A DNA stretch of 42,132 nt from an uncultured Coriobacteriaceae bacterium (GTDB taxonomy: Bacteria > Actinomycetota > Coriobacteriia > Coriobacteriales > Eggerthellaceae). The position numbers and the translations under genes are program-made. Positions 15,019 through 23,115 of the stretch are shown one piece after another. The notes beneath the pieces are model-generated. The model was not told the DNA's origin. It ran no database searches and was given only the letters and a program-made list of their open reading frames with translations. Positions within the stretch are counted from its first letter, which is position 1, and every line of letters starts with the position of its first letter. Location: contig URQU01000015.1 of NCBI GenBank assembly GCA_900550055.1, forward strand, positions 1 to 42,132, in the 5' to 3' direction.

Positions 15019-17016
15019 TTATTGCAGGTCAAGCTGGTCGAGGTATTCCCTGCCATGCTCGGCGATATGGCGTTTGCGACCCTCGTCATCGTTGCCCAAC
15101 AGCAGGTTGAACATGGTTTCCATACGCTCGACGTCCTCCGGCTCCACCTTGATCAGGCGGCGCGTCTCGGGGTTCATGGTGGTGAGCCACATCATGTCGG
15201 GATCGTTCTCACCAAGGCCCTTGGAGCGGTTGATGGAGCACTTCTGCCCATCGATTTCCTTCAGGATGCTGTTCTTCTCAAGATCGGTGTAGGCGAAGTA
15301 GGTCTTCTCCTTGCAGTTGATCTCGTACAGCGGCGATTCGGCGATGTAGACGAACCCCTCGCGAATGAGCGTGGGCACCAGACGGTAGAGCATGGCCAGG
15401 ATAAGCGTGCGGATATGGTAGCCGTCGACGTCGGCGTCGGTGCAGATGATGACCTTGCTCCAGTTCAGGTTGTCCAGATCGAAGGTGCCCAGGTTCTTCA
15501 TGCGGCGATCGTTGACCTCCACGCCGCAGCCGAGCACGCGCAGCAGGTCCATGATGATCTCGGACTTGAAGATGCGCGGGTAATCCTCCTTCAGGCAGTT
15601 GAGGATCTTACCGCGCACCGGCATGACGCCCTGGAACTCGGCATCACGCGACGTGCGGATGGCGCCTGCTGCCGAGTCGCCCTCTACGATGTAGACCTCG
15701 CGGCGGCCCTTGTCCTTGGAGCGGCAATCGATGAACTTCTGCACGCGGTTGGCCATGTCGGTCTTCTGCTGCAGATTGGTCTTGATGCTCTGGCGCGTCT
15801 TCTCCGCGTTCTCACGCGAGCGCTTGTTGATGAGCACCTGCTCCATGATCTTGTCGGCAGACTCTTTGTTCTCGATCAGGTACGTGCCCAAACGTTCCTT
15901 GAAAAACGCCGTCATAGCCTGCTGGATGAAGCGGTTGTTGATAGCCTTCTTCGTTTGGTTCTCGTAGGACGTTTGCGTGGAGAAGCAGTTGGTCACAAGC
16001 ACCAGGCAATCCTGCACGTCCTGCCATTTGATGGCGCTCTCGTTCTTGTTGTACTTGCCCTGCTGCTTGATGTAGGCATCAAGCGCGCTGGTCAGGGCGC
16101 TGCGCGCGGCCTTCTCCGGCGAGCCGCCGTTTTCCAGCCACGACGAGTTGTGGTAGTACTCCTGCATCTGGAACGTGCGCGAGAAGCACAGGCACGCGGT
16201 GATCTTCACGTTGTAGTCCGGCAGGTCGTCGCGGTCGCGGCCGCGGCGGTCGGCCTGGATGAAGAAGGGTTCGGTCAGGTAGTCGTGGCCAACCTTCTCC
16301 ATCACGTAGTCCTCGATGCCCTTGGGGTAGCAGAACTCCTCTTCAGAGAAGACGCCGTCCTGCCCCTCGATGCGAAGGCGGAACGTGACGTTGGCGTTGA
16401 CCACCGCCTGGCGGCGCATGGTTTCGCGATACCAGTCGTCGGGGATATCGATGGCGGTGAAAACCTCCAGGTCGGGACGCCATTTGATGGTGGTGCCGGT
16501 GCGCGTCTCGTCGGTGGGCTCGACCTGCAGGGCCTTCTTTTTGGCGCCTACCACCTTGCCCTTCTTGAAGTGCAGCTGATACTTGTTGCCGTCACGCCAA
16601 ACGGTGACGTCCATATATTCGGAGGCATACTGCGTGGCGCACGAACCCAAGCCGTTGGTGCCCAGCGAGAAGTCGTAGTCGCCGCCTTGGTTGTTGTCGT
16701 ATTTGCCGCCCGCGTACAGCTCGCAGAACACCAGCTCCCAATTGAAGCGCTTCTCGGTGGGGTTCCAGTCAAGCGGGCAGCCGCGGCCGTTGTCCTCCAC
16801 CTGGATGGAGCCGTCGGCGAAGGCGGTGAGGGTGATCAGATTGCCGTAGCCCTGGCGCGCCTCGTCGACCGAGTTCGACAGGATCTCGAACGCGGCGTGA
16901 GCGCAGCCGTCAAGGCCGTCGGAGCCGAATATGACTGCCGGACGAAGGCGTACGCGCTCCTCGTCCTTCAACTGGCGGATGCTGTCGTTACCGTAATTGA
17001 CCGTGCTTTTTGCCAT
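15019..17016 (-). CDS. parE: Type IIA topoisomerase subunit B (topoisomerase IV ParE-like)
   Basis: The 665-residue ATPase/TOPRIM subunit has a GHKL ATP site (EILSNSVDEA, VEDNGRGCPLDW, and GTNGLGSCATQ in place of the common GLHGVG motif), followed by a transducer domain. The TOPRIM domain has E445 in EGDSAAG and metal aspartates D527, D529 and D531 in DADVDGYH. It lies 83 bases upstream of the parC-like gene on the same strand, a normal parEC arrangement. EGDSAAG replaces the usual EGDSAGG, and the ATP-lid sequence is also unusual; both support a divergent clade rather than housekeeping GyrB. The start is the ATG at 17016 (MAKSTVNYGNDS); its ribosome-binding site is weak. Confidence 0.9.
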   Translation of the reverse strand: MAKSTVNYGNDSIRQLKDEERVRLRPAVIFGSDGLDGCAHAAFEILSNSVDEARQGYGNLITLTAFADGSIQVEDNGRGCPLDWNPTEKRFNWELVFCELYAGGKYDNNQGGDYDFSLGTNGLGSCATQYASEYMDVTVWRDGNKYQLHFKKGKVVGAKKKALQVEPTDETRTGTTIKWRPDLEVFTAIDIPDDWYRETMRRQAVVNANVTFRLRIEGQDGVFSEEEFCYPKGIEDYVMEKVGHDYLTEPFFIQADRRGRDRDDLPDYNVKITACLCFSRTFQMQEYYHNSSWLENGGSPEKAARSALTSALDAYIKQQGKYNKNESAIKWQDVQDCLVLVTNCFSTQTSYENQTKKAINNRFIQQAMTAFFKERLGTYLIENKESADKIMEQVLINKRSRENAEKTRQSIKTNLQQKTDMANRVQKFIDCRSKDKGRREVYIVEGDSAAGAIRTSRDAEFQGVMPVRGKILNCLKEDYPRIFKSEIIMDLLRVLGCGVEVNDRRMKNLGTFDLDNLNWSKVIICTDADVDGYHIRTLILAMLYRLVPTLIREGFVYIAESPLYEINCKEKTYFAYTDLEKNSILKEIDGQKCSINRSKGLGENDPDMMWLTTMNPETRRLIKVEPEDVERMETMFNLLLGNDDEGRKRHIAEHGREYLDQLDLQ

Positions 17017-17042
17017 ACCGTTCTTTCGCTTCTCGTATTCCC

Positions 17043-17064
17043 CTTGCGGTGTGTCTACCGCAAG
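17043..17064. promoter_or_regulatory. Hairpin in the parE upstream region
   Basis: CTTGCGGT-gtgtct-ACCGCAAG is a perfect 8-bp inverted repeat 27 bases upstream of the parE start. There is no T-tract. It could be a leader hairpin or an operator. Confidence 0.35.
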
Positions 17065-17156
17065 TTACCACAAGGGCTGCCCGCCCCACAGCAACATCAC
17101 GGCAAAAACATCGTACACCTGTTCGCTGATTGAAGCAAGCGCCAGCAAGGCAAGCG

Positions 17157-17183
17157 AAAAAAGCACCTGGTCACCCAGGCGCT
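17157..17183 (-). terminator. Intrinsic terminator of the nickel transporter operon
   Basis: On the minus strand a 9-bp stem (AGCGCCTGG with CCAGGTGCT, one mismatch) closes a GTGA loop and runs into TTTTTT. It is about 180 bases beyond the last ATPase stop, after the REP-like repeats. Confidence 0.7.
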
Positions 17184-17192
17184 ATTCGCGCA

Positions 17193-17345
17193 TGACACTT
17201 AGGGTGACACTTCGGGGACGGACACTTCGGGGACGTAGCATTTAGTGTCCGGAAGCGGCAGCGCGTACAAGCCCGACGCAATCTCGGACACTTAATGCTA
17301 CGTCCCCGAAGTGTCCGAAGCGTCTGCCTCCGCCGAAGTGTCCGG
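17193..17345. repeat. Cluster of REP-like palindromes
   Basis: A 33-base unit at 17219-17251 (ends CGGACACT and AGTGTCCG, core GGGGACGTAGCA) is matched, in inverted orientation and with one mismatch, by 17285-17317. Partial copies flank them (TGACACTT near 17193 and GAAGTGTCCGG at 17334-17344). The two full units could fold into a long cruciform around a 33-base centre. A related copy lies at 6580-6623. They sit in the 3' region of the transporter operon. Confidence 0.7.
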
Positions 17346-17359
17346 GGCCGCGGTTGCGG

Positions 17360-17953
17360 TTACGTCAGCGCGACTTCTCGGGTTGCGATCCGGGCGGTCA
17401 GCGCGGGGGTATGGGAAACCAGCAGCATGCCCGCCTTTTCGCGGGCGGCGTAGTCGAGCAGCACGCGCCAGATGTACGCCTGGGTGACCGCGTCGAGCAT
17501 GGTGGACACCTCGTCGCAGATCAGGTAGCGCGGGCGCGTTGCCAGCGCGCGGGCGATGCAGAAGCGCTGCAGCTCGCCGCCGGACAGCTCGTGGGGGTAG
17601 CGCTGCAGCCATTCGTCGCGGATGCCCAGGTCGTCAAGCAGCTGCTGCGGCACCTCGCCCGCCTCCGCCAGCGTCTTGCGCATGCGCAGGCGCGGGTCGA
17701 CCGCCTGCTCGGGATGCTGCTGGATCAGTTGCACCGGGCACACGCCGCGACGCGGAAGCGGCTGCCCATCCACCAATACCTGACCGGTTTGCGGACGCTC
17801 AAACCCGGCGAGCACGCGGCACAGCGTGGTTTTGCCGAACCCCGAGGGCGCCTGCAACGCCACACGTTCGCCAGGTTCCACCTGCAGGCTGAACCCGCTG
17901 TACAGGGGCTTTGCGCCGGGATACCCGAACGTGATGTCTCTTGCCTCTAGCAT
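17360..17953 (-). CDS. nikE: ABC transporter ATP-binding subunit (NikE/DppF-like), short form
   Basis: This 197-residue ATPase has Walker A APSGFGKTT, a Q-loop (QLIQQHPEQ), signature LSGGELQR, Walker B LICDEVST and a switch histidine (SHTP). It powers import through the NikBC-like permeases with the partner ATPase. At 197 residues it is shorter than the usual 250-330: it ends soon after the H-loop and lacks the C-terminal oligopeptide-transporter extension. It overlaps the end of the preceding ATPase gene by 7 bases (17947-17953), so the two are translated together. The nickel assignment comes from the operator and histidine clusters elsewhere in the operon; by family alone it could be a peptide importer. 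Confidence 0.82.
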   Translation of the reverse strand: MLEARDITFGYPGAKPLYSGFSLQVEPGERVALQAPSGFGKTTLCRVLAGFERPQTGQVLVDGQPLPRRGVCPVQLIQQHPEQAVDPRLRMRKTLAEAGEVPQQLLDDLGIRDEWLQRYPHELSGGELQRFCIARALATRPRYLICDEVSTMLDAVTQAYIWRVLLDYAAREKAGMLLVSHTPALTARIATREVALT

Positions 17954-18951
17954 GCGTCACCTTCCTTCCCGCTTTCGTGCGCCGGCACCTTCCCGCCCGC
18001 GCTTTCGCCCACGGCGAAATCGTGCTCGGGAAGGGCGTGCCACAGCTCGCGGGTGAACGGATGACGCAAAAGGCCGGGGTCGGCGAAGCTCGCCGTCGCG
18101 GTCTCCTCCACCACGGTTCCGTCCTTGAACACCGCCACGCGGTCGGCCACGCGCAGGGCCAGCTCGATATCGTGCGTGATCAGCAGCACGCCGTTGCCTT
18201 CGTTGGCGAAGGCGCGGAAGTCGTCGAGCGCGCGAATCGCCAGGTCAAGGTCAAGACCGGGCGTAGGCTCGTCGGCCACGATCACGCGCGGCGAGCCCAT
18301 GAGCGCGCAGCACAAAAGCACGCGGCGCGCCATGCCGCCCGACAGCTCGTGCGGGTACAGACGCGCAACCTCGGGACCAAGCCCATAGCGCTCGAACAGC
18401 TGCGCGCGACGCGTTTTGCGCTCGGCCTTCGACAAGTCGTTCGCAAAACCCTCGACCTGCTTGCCCACGCGCATCATGGGGTCCAAATGGCTCACGCTTT
18501 GCGGCACGAGCGACAGCCCGTGCCCGCGCAGCGCGCGCAAACCCGCCGCATCCATGCGCTCGCCGTCGAACCAGATGCGCCCCGTCACCGTGGCGTTGGG
18601 CTCGAACAGGCCCAAAACCGCATCGGCCAGAAGCGTCTTGCCCGAGCCCGACGCGCCCACCACGGCCACGATCTCGCCCGCATGCACGGCGATGCTCAGC
18701 TCGTGAAGCACCTGCACATCGTGCTGTTTCGCCTTGAAATACGGCGCACCCTCGTCGTACATGCGGAAGCTCACGCTCAGGTCCTCCACCTGCAGCAGGT
18801 GATGCCCGCCGCCGTGGCTCGACGTGGCCGCATGCGTATGATGATGGTGCAGCTGCGCACTCTCGTGCGCGGTGCGCTCATGCGCCAGCTCGGCTGCCCT
18901 GCCCGCCGACGACGCCTCCATAGGCGCACCGCCGTTCGTCTTCGTCATCAT
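17947..18951 (-). CDS. nikD: ABC transporter ATP-binding subunit (NikD-like) with histidine-rich N-terminus
   Basis: This 334-residue ATPase has Walker A GASGSGKT, Q-loop LVPQSVSHLDP, signature LSGGMARR, Walker B VIVADEPT and switch histidine ITHD. The first 51 residues are an extension not needed for the fold; residues 24-51 hold ten histidines (24, 29, 35-38, 40, 46, 50, 51). Such clusters bind Ni, Co or Zn ions, which fits metal import or storage at the cytoplasmic face. The gene begins 9 bases after the permease stop. Two ATGs in tandem (18951 and 18948) follow GGGAAG; the second is slightly better spaced. Its 3' end overlaps nikE. Confidence 0.85.
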   Translation of the reverse strand: MMTKTNGGAPMEASSAGRAAELAHERTAHESAQLHHHHTHAATSSHGGGHHLLQVEDLSVSFRMYDEGAPYFKAKQHDVQVLHELSIAVHAGEIVAVVGASGSGKTLLADAVLGLFEPNATVTGRIWFDGERMDAAGLRALRGHGLSLVPQSVSHLDPMMRVGKQVEGFANDLSKAERKTRRAQLFERYGLGPEVARLYPHELSGGMARRVLLCCALMGSPRVIVADEPTPGLDLDLAIRALDDFRAFANEGNGVLLITHDIELALRVADRVAVFKDGTVVEETATASFADPGLLRHPFTRELWHALPEHDFAVGESAGGKVPAHESGKEGDAC

Positions 18952-18960
18952 CTTCCCTAC

Positions 18961-19812
18961 CTACTTCTGCGCGGTATGCGGGTCGACCAGCTTGCGCAGG
19001 TTCTGCCCGGCCACGTCGAACAACAGCACCGTCGCCATGAGCGCCAGGCCAGGGAACACCGCCAGCCACCAGGCGCCTGTGGACAGATAGCTCATCGATT
19101 CGCTCAAAATCACGCCGATGGCCGGTTGCTCGGGCGGCAGGCCGAAGCCCAAAAACGTGATGGACGCCTCATGCAGGATGGCGTGCGGGAACAGCAGGAT
19201 CAAACCCACCACGAACTGCGGCAGCACATACGGCACCATATGGCGAAGCGCGATGCGCGCCGGGCTCTGCCCCAGTTTGCGCGCAACCTCCACGAACTTC
19301 GATTGGCGGCATTGCAGCACCTCGGCGCGCACCACGCGGGCAAGGCTGGCCCAGTGCGTCACGGCAACGCCGATGGTCACGCCCCAAAAGCCCTTCCCCA
19401 GCGCGAACGAGATGAGCACCAAAAGCACGATGTGCGGAACACCCATCATCAGGTCGATCATCCAGCTGACCACGGCGTCCACGCGCTTGCCGCCGAGCGC
19501 GGCGGCGCAGCCGAGGATCAACGCGATCACCGACGACACGGTGGCCGCCAGCAAGCCCACTAGCACGCTGGTCGAAAGACCGGCCAGCGTGCGCGCCAGC
19601 ATGTCGCGGCCCATCCAGTCGGTGCCGAAGGGGTGCTCGAGCGAGGGCGCCAGGTTCTTCGCGGTGAAATCGGTGACCGTTGCCTGGCCATACAGCGCGA
19701 TACCCGCCGCAACTACGACCAGCAGCGCAAAAGCCGCCAAAACGCACGCCGCCAGCGTGGCCGTGCGGTTGCCCGCCCTGCGCTGCGCAGGGGCATGGAG
19801 CACGTTTTCCAT
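18961..19812 (-). CDS. nikC: ABC transporter permease (NikC/DppC-like)
   Basis: The 283-residue membrane protein of the BPD_transp_1 family has an N-terminal helix (AACVLAAFALLVVVAAGIAL), the HPFGTDWMGRDMLAR motif typical of DppC/NikC, and about five further helices with the EAA-type loop (VVRAEVLQCRQSKFVEVARKLG, split here across the loop). It forms the translocation channel with NikB. The start at 19812 (MENVLHAP) shares one base with the stop of the upstream permease (TAATG), a sign of translational coupling. The frame continues further upstream, but only as the antisense of the other permease's codons. Confidence 0.88.
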   Translation of the reverse strand: MENVLHAPAQRRAGNRTATLAACVLAAFALLVVVAAGIALYGQATVTDFTAKNLAPSLEHPFGTDWMGRDMLARTLAGLSTSVLVGLLAATVSSVIALILGCAAALGGKRVDAVVSWMIDLMMGVPHIVLLVLISFALGKGFWGVTIGVAVTHWASLARVVRAEVLQCRQSKFVEVARKLGQSPARIALRHMVPYVLPQFVVGLILLFPHAILHEASITFLGFGLPPEQPAIGVILSESMSYLSTGAWWLAVFPGLALMATVLLFDVAGQNLRKLVDPHTAQK

Positions 19813-20795
19813 TACGCCCTCCCTTCGCTCACGCGCATACGCGGGTCCAAAACGCCGTACAGGATGTTCGCCAGCAGGTTGCCGCCGAACACCAACACGG
19901 CGCTGACCAGGGCGATCCCGGCCAGAAGCGCCACATCGCCGCCCAGGCCGGCGATAACGGCCGCCTGCCCCAGGCCCGGATACGAGAACACCTGCTCGAC
20001 CAACACCGATCCGCCGAAGATCTCGGAGATGAACGCGCACTGCAGCGTGACCGCCGGCAGCGCCACGTTGCGCAGGCAATGGTGCAAAACCACGCTCAGA
20101 TCGGATTCGCCGCGGGCGCGCGCGAAGCGCACGTAATCGCTTTCCAGCACGTCCACCACCTTCTCACGCGTATGCAGCGCGATGTTGGCCACGCCCGTCA
20201 CCGAAAGCGTGAGCGCGGGAAGCACCAGATGATGCGCCGCGTCGGCAAGCGTCACGTCGGCCGCCGACACGCCGATGGGCACAGAGAACCCGATGGGGAA
20301 CCACCCCAGCTGCACGGCGAAGATCATCAGGATGAGCAAACCCAGCCAAAACGTTGGCGTGGACGCCAGCAGGAAGCAGTAGCCGCGCACCACGCGGTCG
20401 ACCGCACCGCCGCGGCGTGCGCCAGCAACGACCCCCAGCGCGAAGCCCAGCACGCCGCTGATCAGCCACGCAATGCCCATGAGCGCCAGCGAGTTGGCCG
20501 CGCGGTGCGCGACCACCTCCGACACGGGCGCGTTGAACCTGAGCGACGTTCCCATGTCGCCGTGCAAAAGCGCGCCCGCCCAGTTGGCGAACCGCTCCCA
20601 AAACGGCACGTCGCCGCCCCAATAGCTGGCAAGCTGCGCGCGCTTGGCCTCCGACATGTTCACATAGGCAGCCTGCCCCACGTTGGCCTGAACAGGGTCG
20701 ACGGGCGAGGCGCTCACCAGCGCGAACACCACCAACCCCACCGCCAACATGAGCAGCGCGAACCGCACGATGTGTCGGGCAAGATACTTCGTCAT
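19812..20795 (-). CDS. nikB: ABC transporter permease (NikB/DppB-like)
   Basis: The 327-residue integral membrane permease starts MTKYLARHIVRF, the common DppB/NikB opening, with a first helix at about residues 10-30, then VSASPVDPVQ, a long extracytoplasmic segment, and five more helices, ending with DPRMRVSEG, the typical tail. Together with NikC it forms the channel of the importer. The start is the ATG at 20795; upstream in-frame codons to 21050 are Ser/Gly/Ala-rich and lack family resemblance. The ribosome-binding site is modest (TAGTAGGT). It is separated from the binding-protein gene by 340 bases that contain an intrinsic terminator. Confidence 0.88.
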   Translation of the reverse strand: MTKYLARHIVRFALLMLAVGLVVFALVSASPVDPVQANVGQAAYVNMSEAKRAQLASYWGGDVPFWERFANWAGALLHGDMGTSLRFNAPVSEVVAHRAANSLALMGIAWLISGVLGFALGVVAGARRGGAVDRVVRGYCFLLASTPTFWLGLLILMIFAVQLGWFPIGFSVPIGVSAADVTLADAAHHLVLPALTLSVTGVANIALHTREKVVDVLESDYVRFARARGESDLSVVLHHCLRNVALPAVTLQCAFISEIFGGSVLVEQVFSYPGLGQAAVIAGLGGDVALLAGIALVSAVLVFGGNLLANILYGVLDPRMRVSEGRA

Positions 20796-21135
20796 ACCTA
20801 CTAATGTCCCAAATCTCGAAATCCACCCAGGAAGCTCTTCGACTTCCAAGCTCAATACCCCTTCGGCTGTCGAAGAGGCCCTACGACCTGAGGCCGGCCC
20901 ACCTTCGAGCAGCCACCGAAGCCGCTCGAAAGCCCTTCGGCCCCCGAGCCCAAAAGCCCCTTCAGCCGAAGAGGCCTGCGCGCAGCCCGCCTTCGAGCAG
21001 GCGAACGCGCCGCCCCAAGCCAAGCCGCTAGAACCGCAAAAGCGGGGCAAGCCCTACGGCAAGCCCCGCCCCTACCGGCGAACAGGGGACGGAGGTGCGT
21101 TCGCACGCCCCGCCCCCGCGGCGTTCAGCCGGTTG
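20796..21135. other. Spacer between binding-protein and permease genes
   Basis: It contains the terminator at 21038-21069 and two direct repeats of the type CCCCTTC...CGAAGAGGCC (20858-20880 and 20957-20976), each able to form a small hairpin. No convincing gene is present. The layout would give much binding protein and less permease from one promoter. Confidence 0.5.
21038..21069 (-). terminator. Intrinsic terminator after the binding-protein gene
   Basis: On the minus strand GCGGGGC and GCCCCGC (21069 to 21042) form a GC stem followed by TTTT. It starts 67 bases beyond the binding-protein stop. It probably gives partial termination before the permease genes. Confidence 0.6.
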
Positions 21136-22770
21136 CTACCAGCTCCACTTATCGACGTTGTTCACGATCGACCAGCCATGACCATGCGGATGCGGCTTCT
21201 GCTCGGCAACCTTCAGGCCCTCGGCCACGAAGTACAGGTGGTCGACGTTGGCGAACCACACCCACGTGGCATCGCCCTGCGGCGCCGGGCCGTTTTCGCC
21301 GTCCCACATGGCCAGCTTCCATTCGTCATACGAATCGGCGACCACGGGGTTGGCCAGTGCGGCGTTCAGGTGCGCGTCGACCGCAGCATTCCCGTAGCAG
21401 GAGTAGTTGCCGTTGCCCGTGGAGTAGTTCAGGTTGTACACCTCGATCGGGCTGTTGGAACCCCAGCCCCACACGACCGGGTCGCTGAACTGATGCTGGT
21501 AGATGTCATCCCAGCTTGCGCCCTTCGGCGTCACCTTGATGCCCAGCTCGTTCATCTGGTTGGCGAACTCCATGGCAATGGCCTGGCGCACCGAATCGGA
21601 GGACGAATAGTACAGGTCGAACGCGGCCGTCACGCCGTCCTTGGCGCGCACGCCATCGGCGCCGGCTACCCAGCCCGCCTCGTCGAGCAGGGCCTTTGCG
21701 CGAGCAAGATCTTCCTCGCACTTCATGGCCTCGGACGACCAGGGCATATTGTCGCCCACGCTGTAGGCGATCTGGCCGTAGCCGTTCAGCACGTTGTCGA
21801 TGAGCGTCTGACGCTTCACACCGTAGTTGATGGCGCGGCGCAGCGCCAGGTCCTGCGTGACCGCGTTGCCAGCGGGATACTCCTCGCCCGTCTGCTTCTT
21901 AGTGGCGCCCGGCGCGATGGTGGGCAGGGAGATGCCGCGAGAATCGACGGAAGCGCAGTTCAGCAGGTCGTAACCCTTTGGCTGCTGGTCGGCGAACGTG
22001 GCCGTCGTGAACGCGACGTCCACCTGGCCGGAACGGGCGGCCGCCAGGCTGGCGTCCTCCTCCATGAACACCACCACGACGCGCTCGATCTTCGGCGCCT
22101 CGCCATAGTAGTCGGGGTTGGCCTTCAGGATGACCTGCTGGCCGCGATCCCATTGCTCGAGCATGTAACGGCCGCTGCCCACCGGGTTGCTGCCGTAATC
22201 GGCATCATGGCCGCCATCAGGCACGATGCCGATAACCGCCAGCGTGTACAGCAGCGCGTTAAACGGCTTGTTCAGATGAACCTCGCAGGTCTCGTCGTCG
22301 ACGGCGACGGCCTTGTCGACCATGGTCAGGTCGCACTCGCTGGCCTCGTTGCTGGCAACGCCGTTGATGGTATACGCCACGTCATGGGCGGTAACCGGCT
22401 TGCCGTTGGTGAACTTGGCATCGGTGCGGATGGTGAACGTCCAGGTCAGGCCATCGTCGCTGCACGTGTACGCCGTTGCAAGGTCGTTCTCGAAGCCCAT
22501 GTCGGCCTTCGTGGTCAGAAGCGTGGACTGGATAAGCGGCTCGTGCACATGCTCGCCGCAGCCCCAGGAGACGAACGGGTCGAAGCCGGCAGCAGGCTCG
22601 CTGCTCACCGGCATGGAGACGGTAACCTGAGATGCGTGCTCACCGCTAGCGGCGGAGCCGGAGCCCGCATTGGAGCCGCCGGCGCAGGCGCTCAGCACGC
22701 CGCCGAAGCCCACTGCGGCGGCGCTTACGCCCGCCACCTGCAAAAACGTACGCCTGGAGAAGGTCTTCAT
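21136..22770 (-). CDS. nikA: ABC transporter substrate-binding lipoprotein (NikA-like)
   Basis: The 544-residue family 5 solute-binding protein has a Tat-like twin-arginine leader (SRRTFLQ) combined with a lipobox, LSAC, with lipid-anchored C29, so it is a folded lipoprotein on the outer face of the membrane. Family blocks seen: LTWTFTIRTDAKFTNGKPVTAHDVAYT, LNKPFNALL and GSGRYMLEQWDRGQQVILKANPDYY, each given here in parts. The C-terminus has H527, H529 and H531 (HPHGHG), unusual for peptide binders and consistent with metal or metallophore capture. The ATG at 22770 has AGGA seven bases upstream; a TTG directly before it is a less likely start. Upstream lie two NikR-like operators. Nickel is inferred; peptide import is the alternative. 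Confidence 0.82.
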   Translation of the reverse strand: MKTFSRRTFLQVAGVSAAAVGFGGVLSACAGGSNAGSGSAASGEHASQVTVSMPVSSEPAAGFDPFVSWGCGEHVHEPLIQSTLLTTKADMGFENDLATAYTCSDDGLTWTFTIRTDAKFTNGKPVTAHDVAYTINGVASNEASECDLTMVDKAVAVDDETCEVHLNKPFNALLYTLAVIGIVPDGGHDADYGSNPVGSGRYMLEQWDRGQQVILKANPDYYGEAPKIERVVVVFMEEDASLAAARSGQVDVAFTTATFADQQPKGYDLLNCASVDSRGISLPTIAPGATKKQTGEEYPAGNAVTQDLALRRAINYGVKRQTLIDNVLNGYGQIAYSVGDNMPWSSEAMKCEEDLARAKALLDEAGWVAGADGVRAKDGVTAAFDLYYSSSDSVRQAIAMEFANQMNELGIKVTPKGASWDDIYQHQFSDPVVWGWGSNSPIEVYNLNYSTGNGNYSCYGNAAVDAHLNAALANPVVADSYDEWKLAMWDGENGPAPQGDATWVWFANVDHLYFVAEGLKVAEQKPHPHGHGWSIVNNVDKWSW

Positions 22771-22789
22771 CAAGATATCCTTTCATCGA

Positions 22790-22837
22790 CCAGGCGAAGG
22801 CGCGCGACGTCTGCGATTTCATTGCGCGCCTGCCTGG
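22790..22837 (-). promoter_or_regulatory. Leader hairpin of the nickel transporter operon
   Basis: CCAGGC (22790-22795) pairs with GCCTGG (22832-22837), and GGCGCGC (22799-22805) pairs with GCGCGCC (22824-22830), around an 18-base loop. It lies between the operator and the binding-protein ribosome-binding site, so it would be in the mRNA leader. It has no T-tract and does not resemble the NiCo riboswitch. Confidence 0.45.
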
Positions 22838-22863
22838 TGTTACGAGGTGAGATTCCGTAACAC
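22837..22863. promoter_or_regulatory. NikR-type operator, site 1
   Basis: The site is exactly GTGTTAC-N13-GTAACAC. From memory, this is the operator form assigned to NikR in Desulfovibrio-like genomes (the enterobacterial form is GTATGA-N16-TCATAC). It starts directly downstream of a TATAGT -10 box (22864-22869, minus strand), where a bound repressor would block transcription of the importer when nickel is plentiful. No nikR gene is in this window. Confidence 0.65.
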
Positions 22864-22869
22864 ACTATA
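22864..22869 (-). promoter_or_regulatory. Candidate -10 box of the nickel transporter operon
   Basis: TATAGT on the minus strand lies 94 bases upstream of the ATG and abuts operator site 1. The -35 region is poor (TCGAAT-like), which is common for metal-regulated promoters. Confidence 0.45.
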
Positions 22870-22891
22870 GCAGGCGCGCCCGCCGATTCGA

Positions 22892-22916
22892 TGTTACGAA
22901 TGTCAAATTCGTAACT
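22892..22916. promoter_or_regulatory. NikR-type operator, site 2 (degenerate)
   Basis: TGTTAC-N13-GTAACT has the same half-site and the same 13-base spacing as site 1 but lacks the outer bases. Its centre is 54 bases from that of site 1, about five helical turns, so two bound regulators would face the same side of the DNA. Confidence 0.55.
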
Positions 22917-23115
22917 CCTTCATGTGAACGGCTCCGGGGCGCCGGCGTCCGGTAGATTTGCGCGGCCGCCCCACCCGCCGAAACGTCCCACGGGGTGCCG
23001 CCGCAGGCAAAGCACGCGCACGCCGGTCGCTTCGTCATCTGGCGAATATCGCGAATGCGCACCGGGGCGTTTGCAGTCGACGCTTGCGAAGCGGCCCAAA
23101 CGGAGCCGCCGCGTG
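22917..23115. other. GC-rich spacer between operator 2 and ligA
   Basis: No gene, terminator or repeat that I can support lies in these 199 bases. Together with the leader and operators they make up the 345-base gap between nikA and ligA. Confidence 0.4.

Noticed and set aside
13229..15292. Long plus-strand frame opposite parC
   Set aside because: Same reason: composition shadow of a well-supported gene.
15022..17133. Long plus-strand frame opposite parE (about 700 codons)
   Set aside because: An antisense shadow of a gene with strong third-position GC bias; the minus-strand protein has all family motifs.
22790..22837. NiCo (czcD-type) riboswitch upstream of the nickel importer
   Set aside because: Only a simple two-part hairpin is present; the four-helix arrangement with conserved G-rich internal loops is absent.
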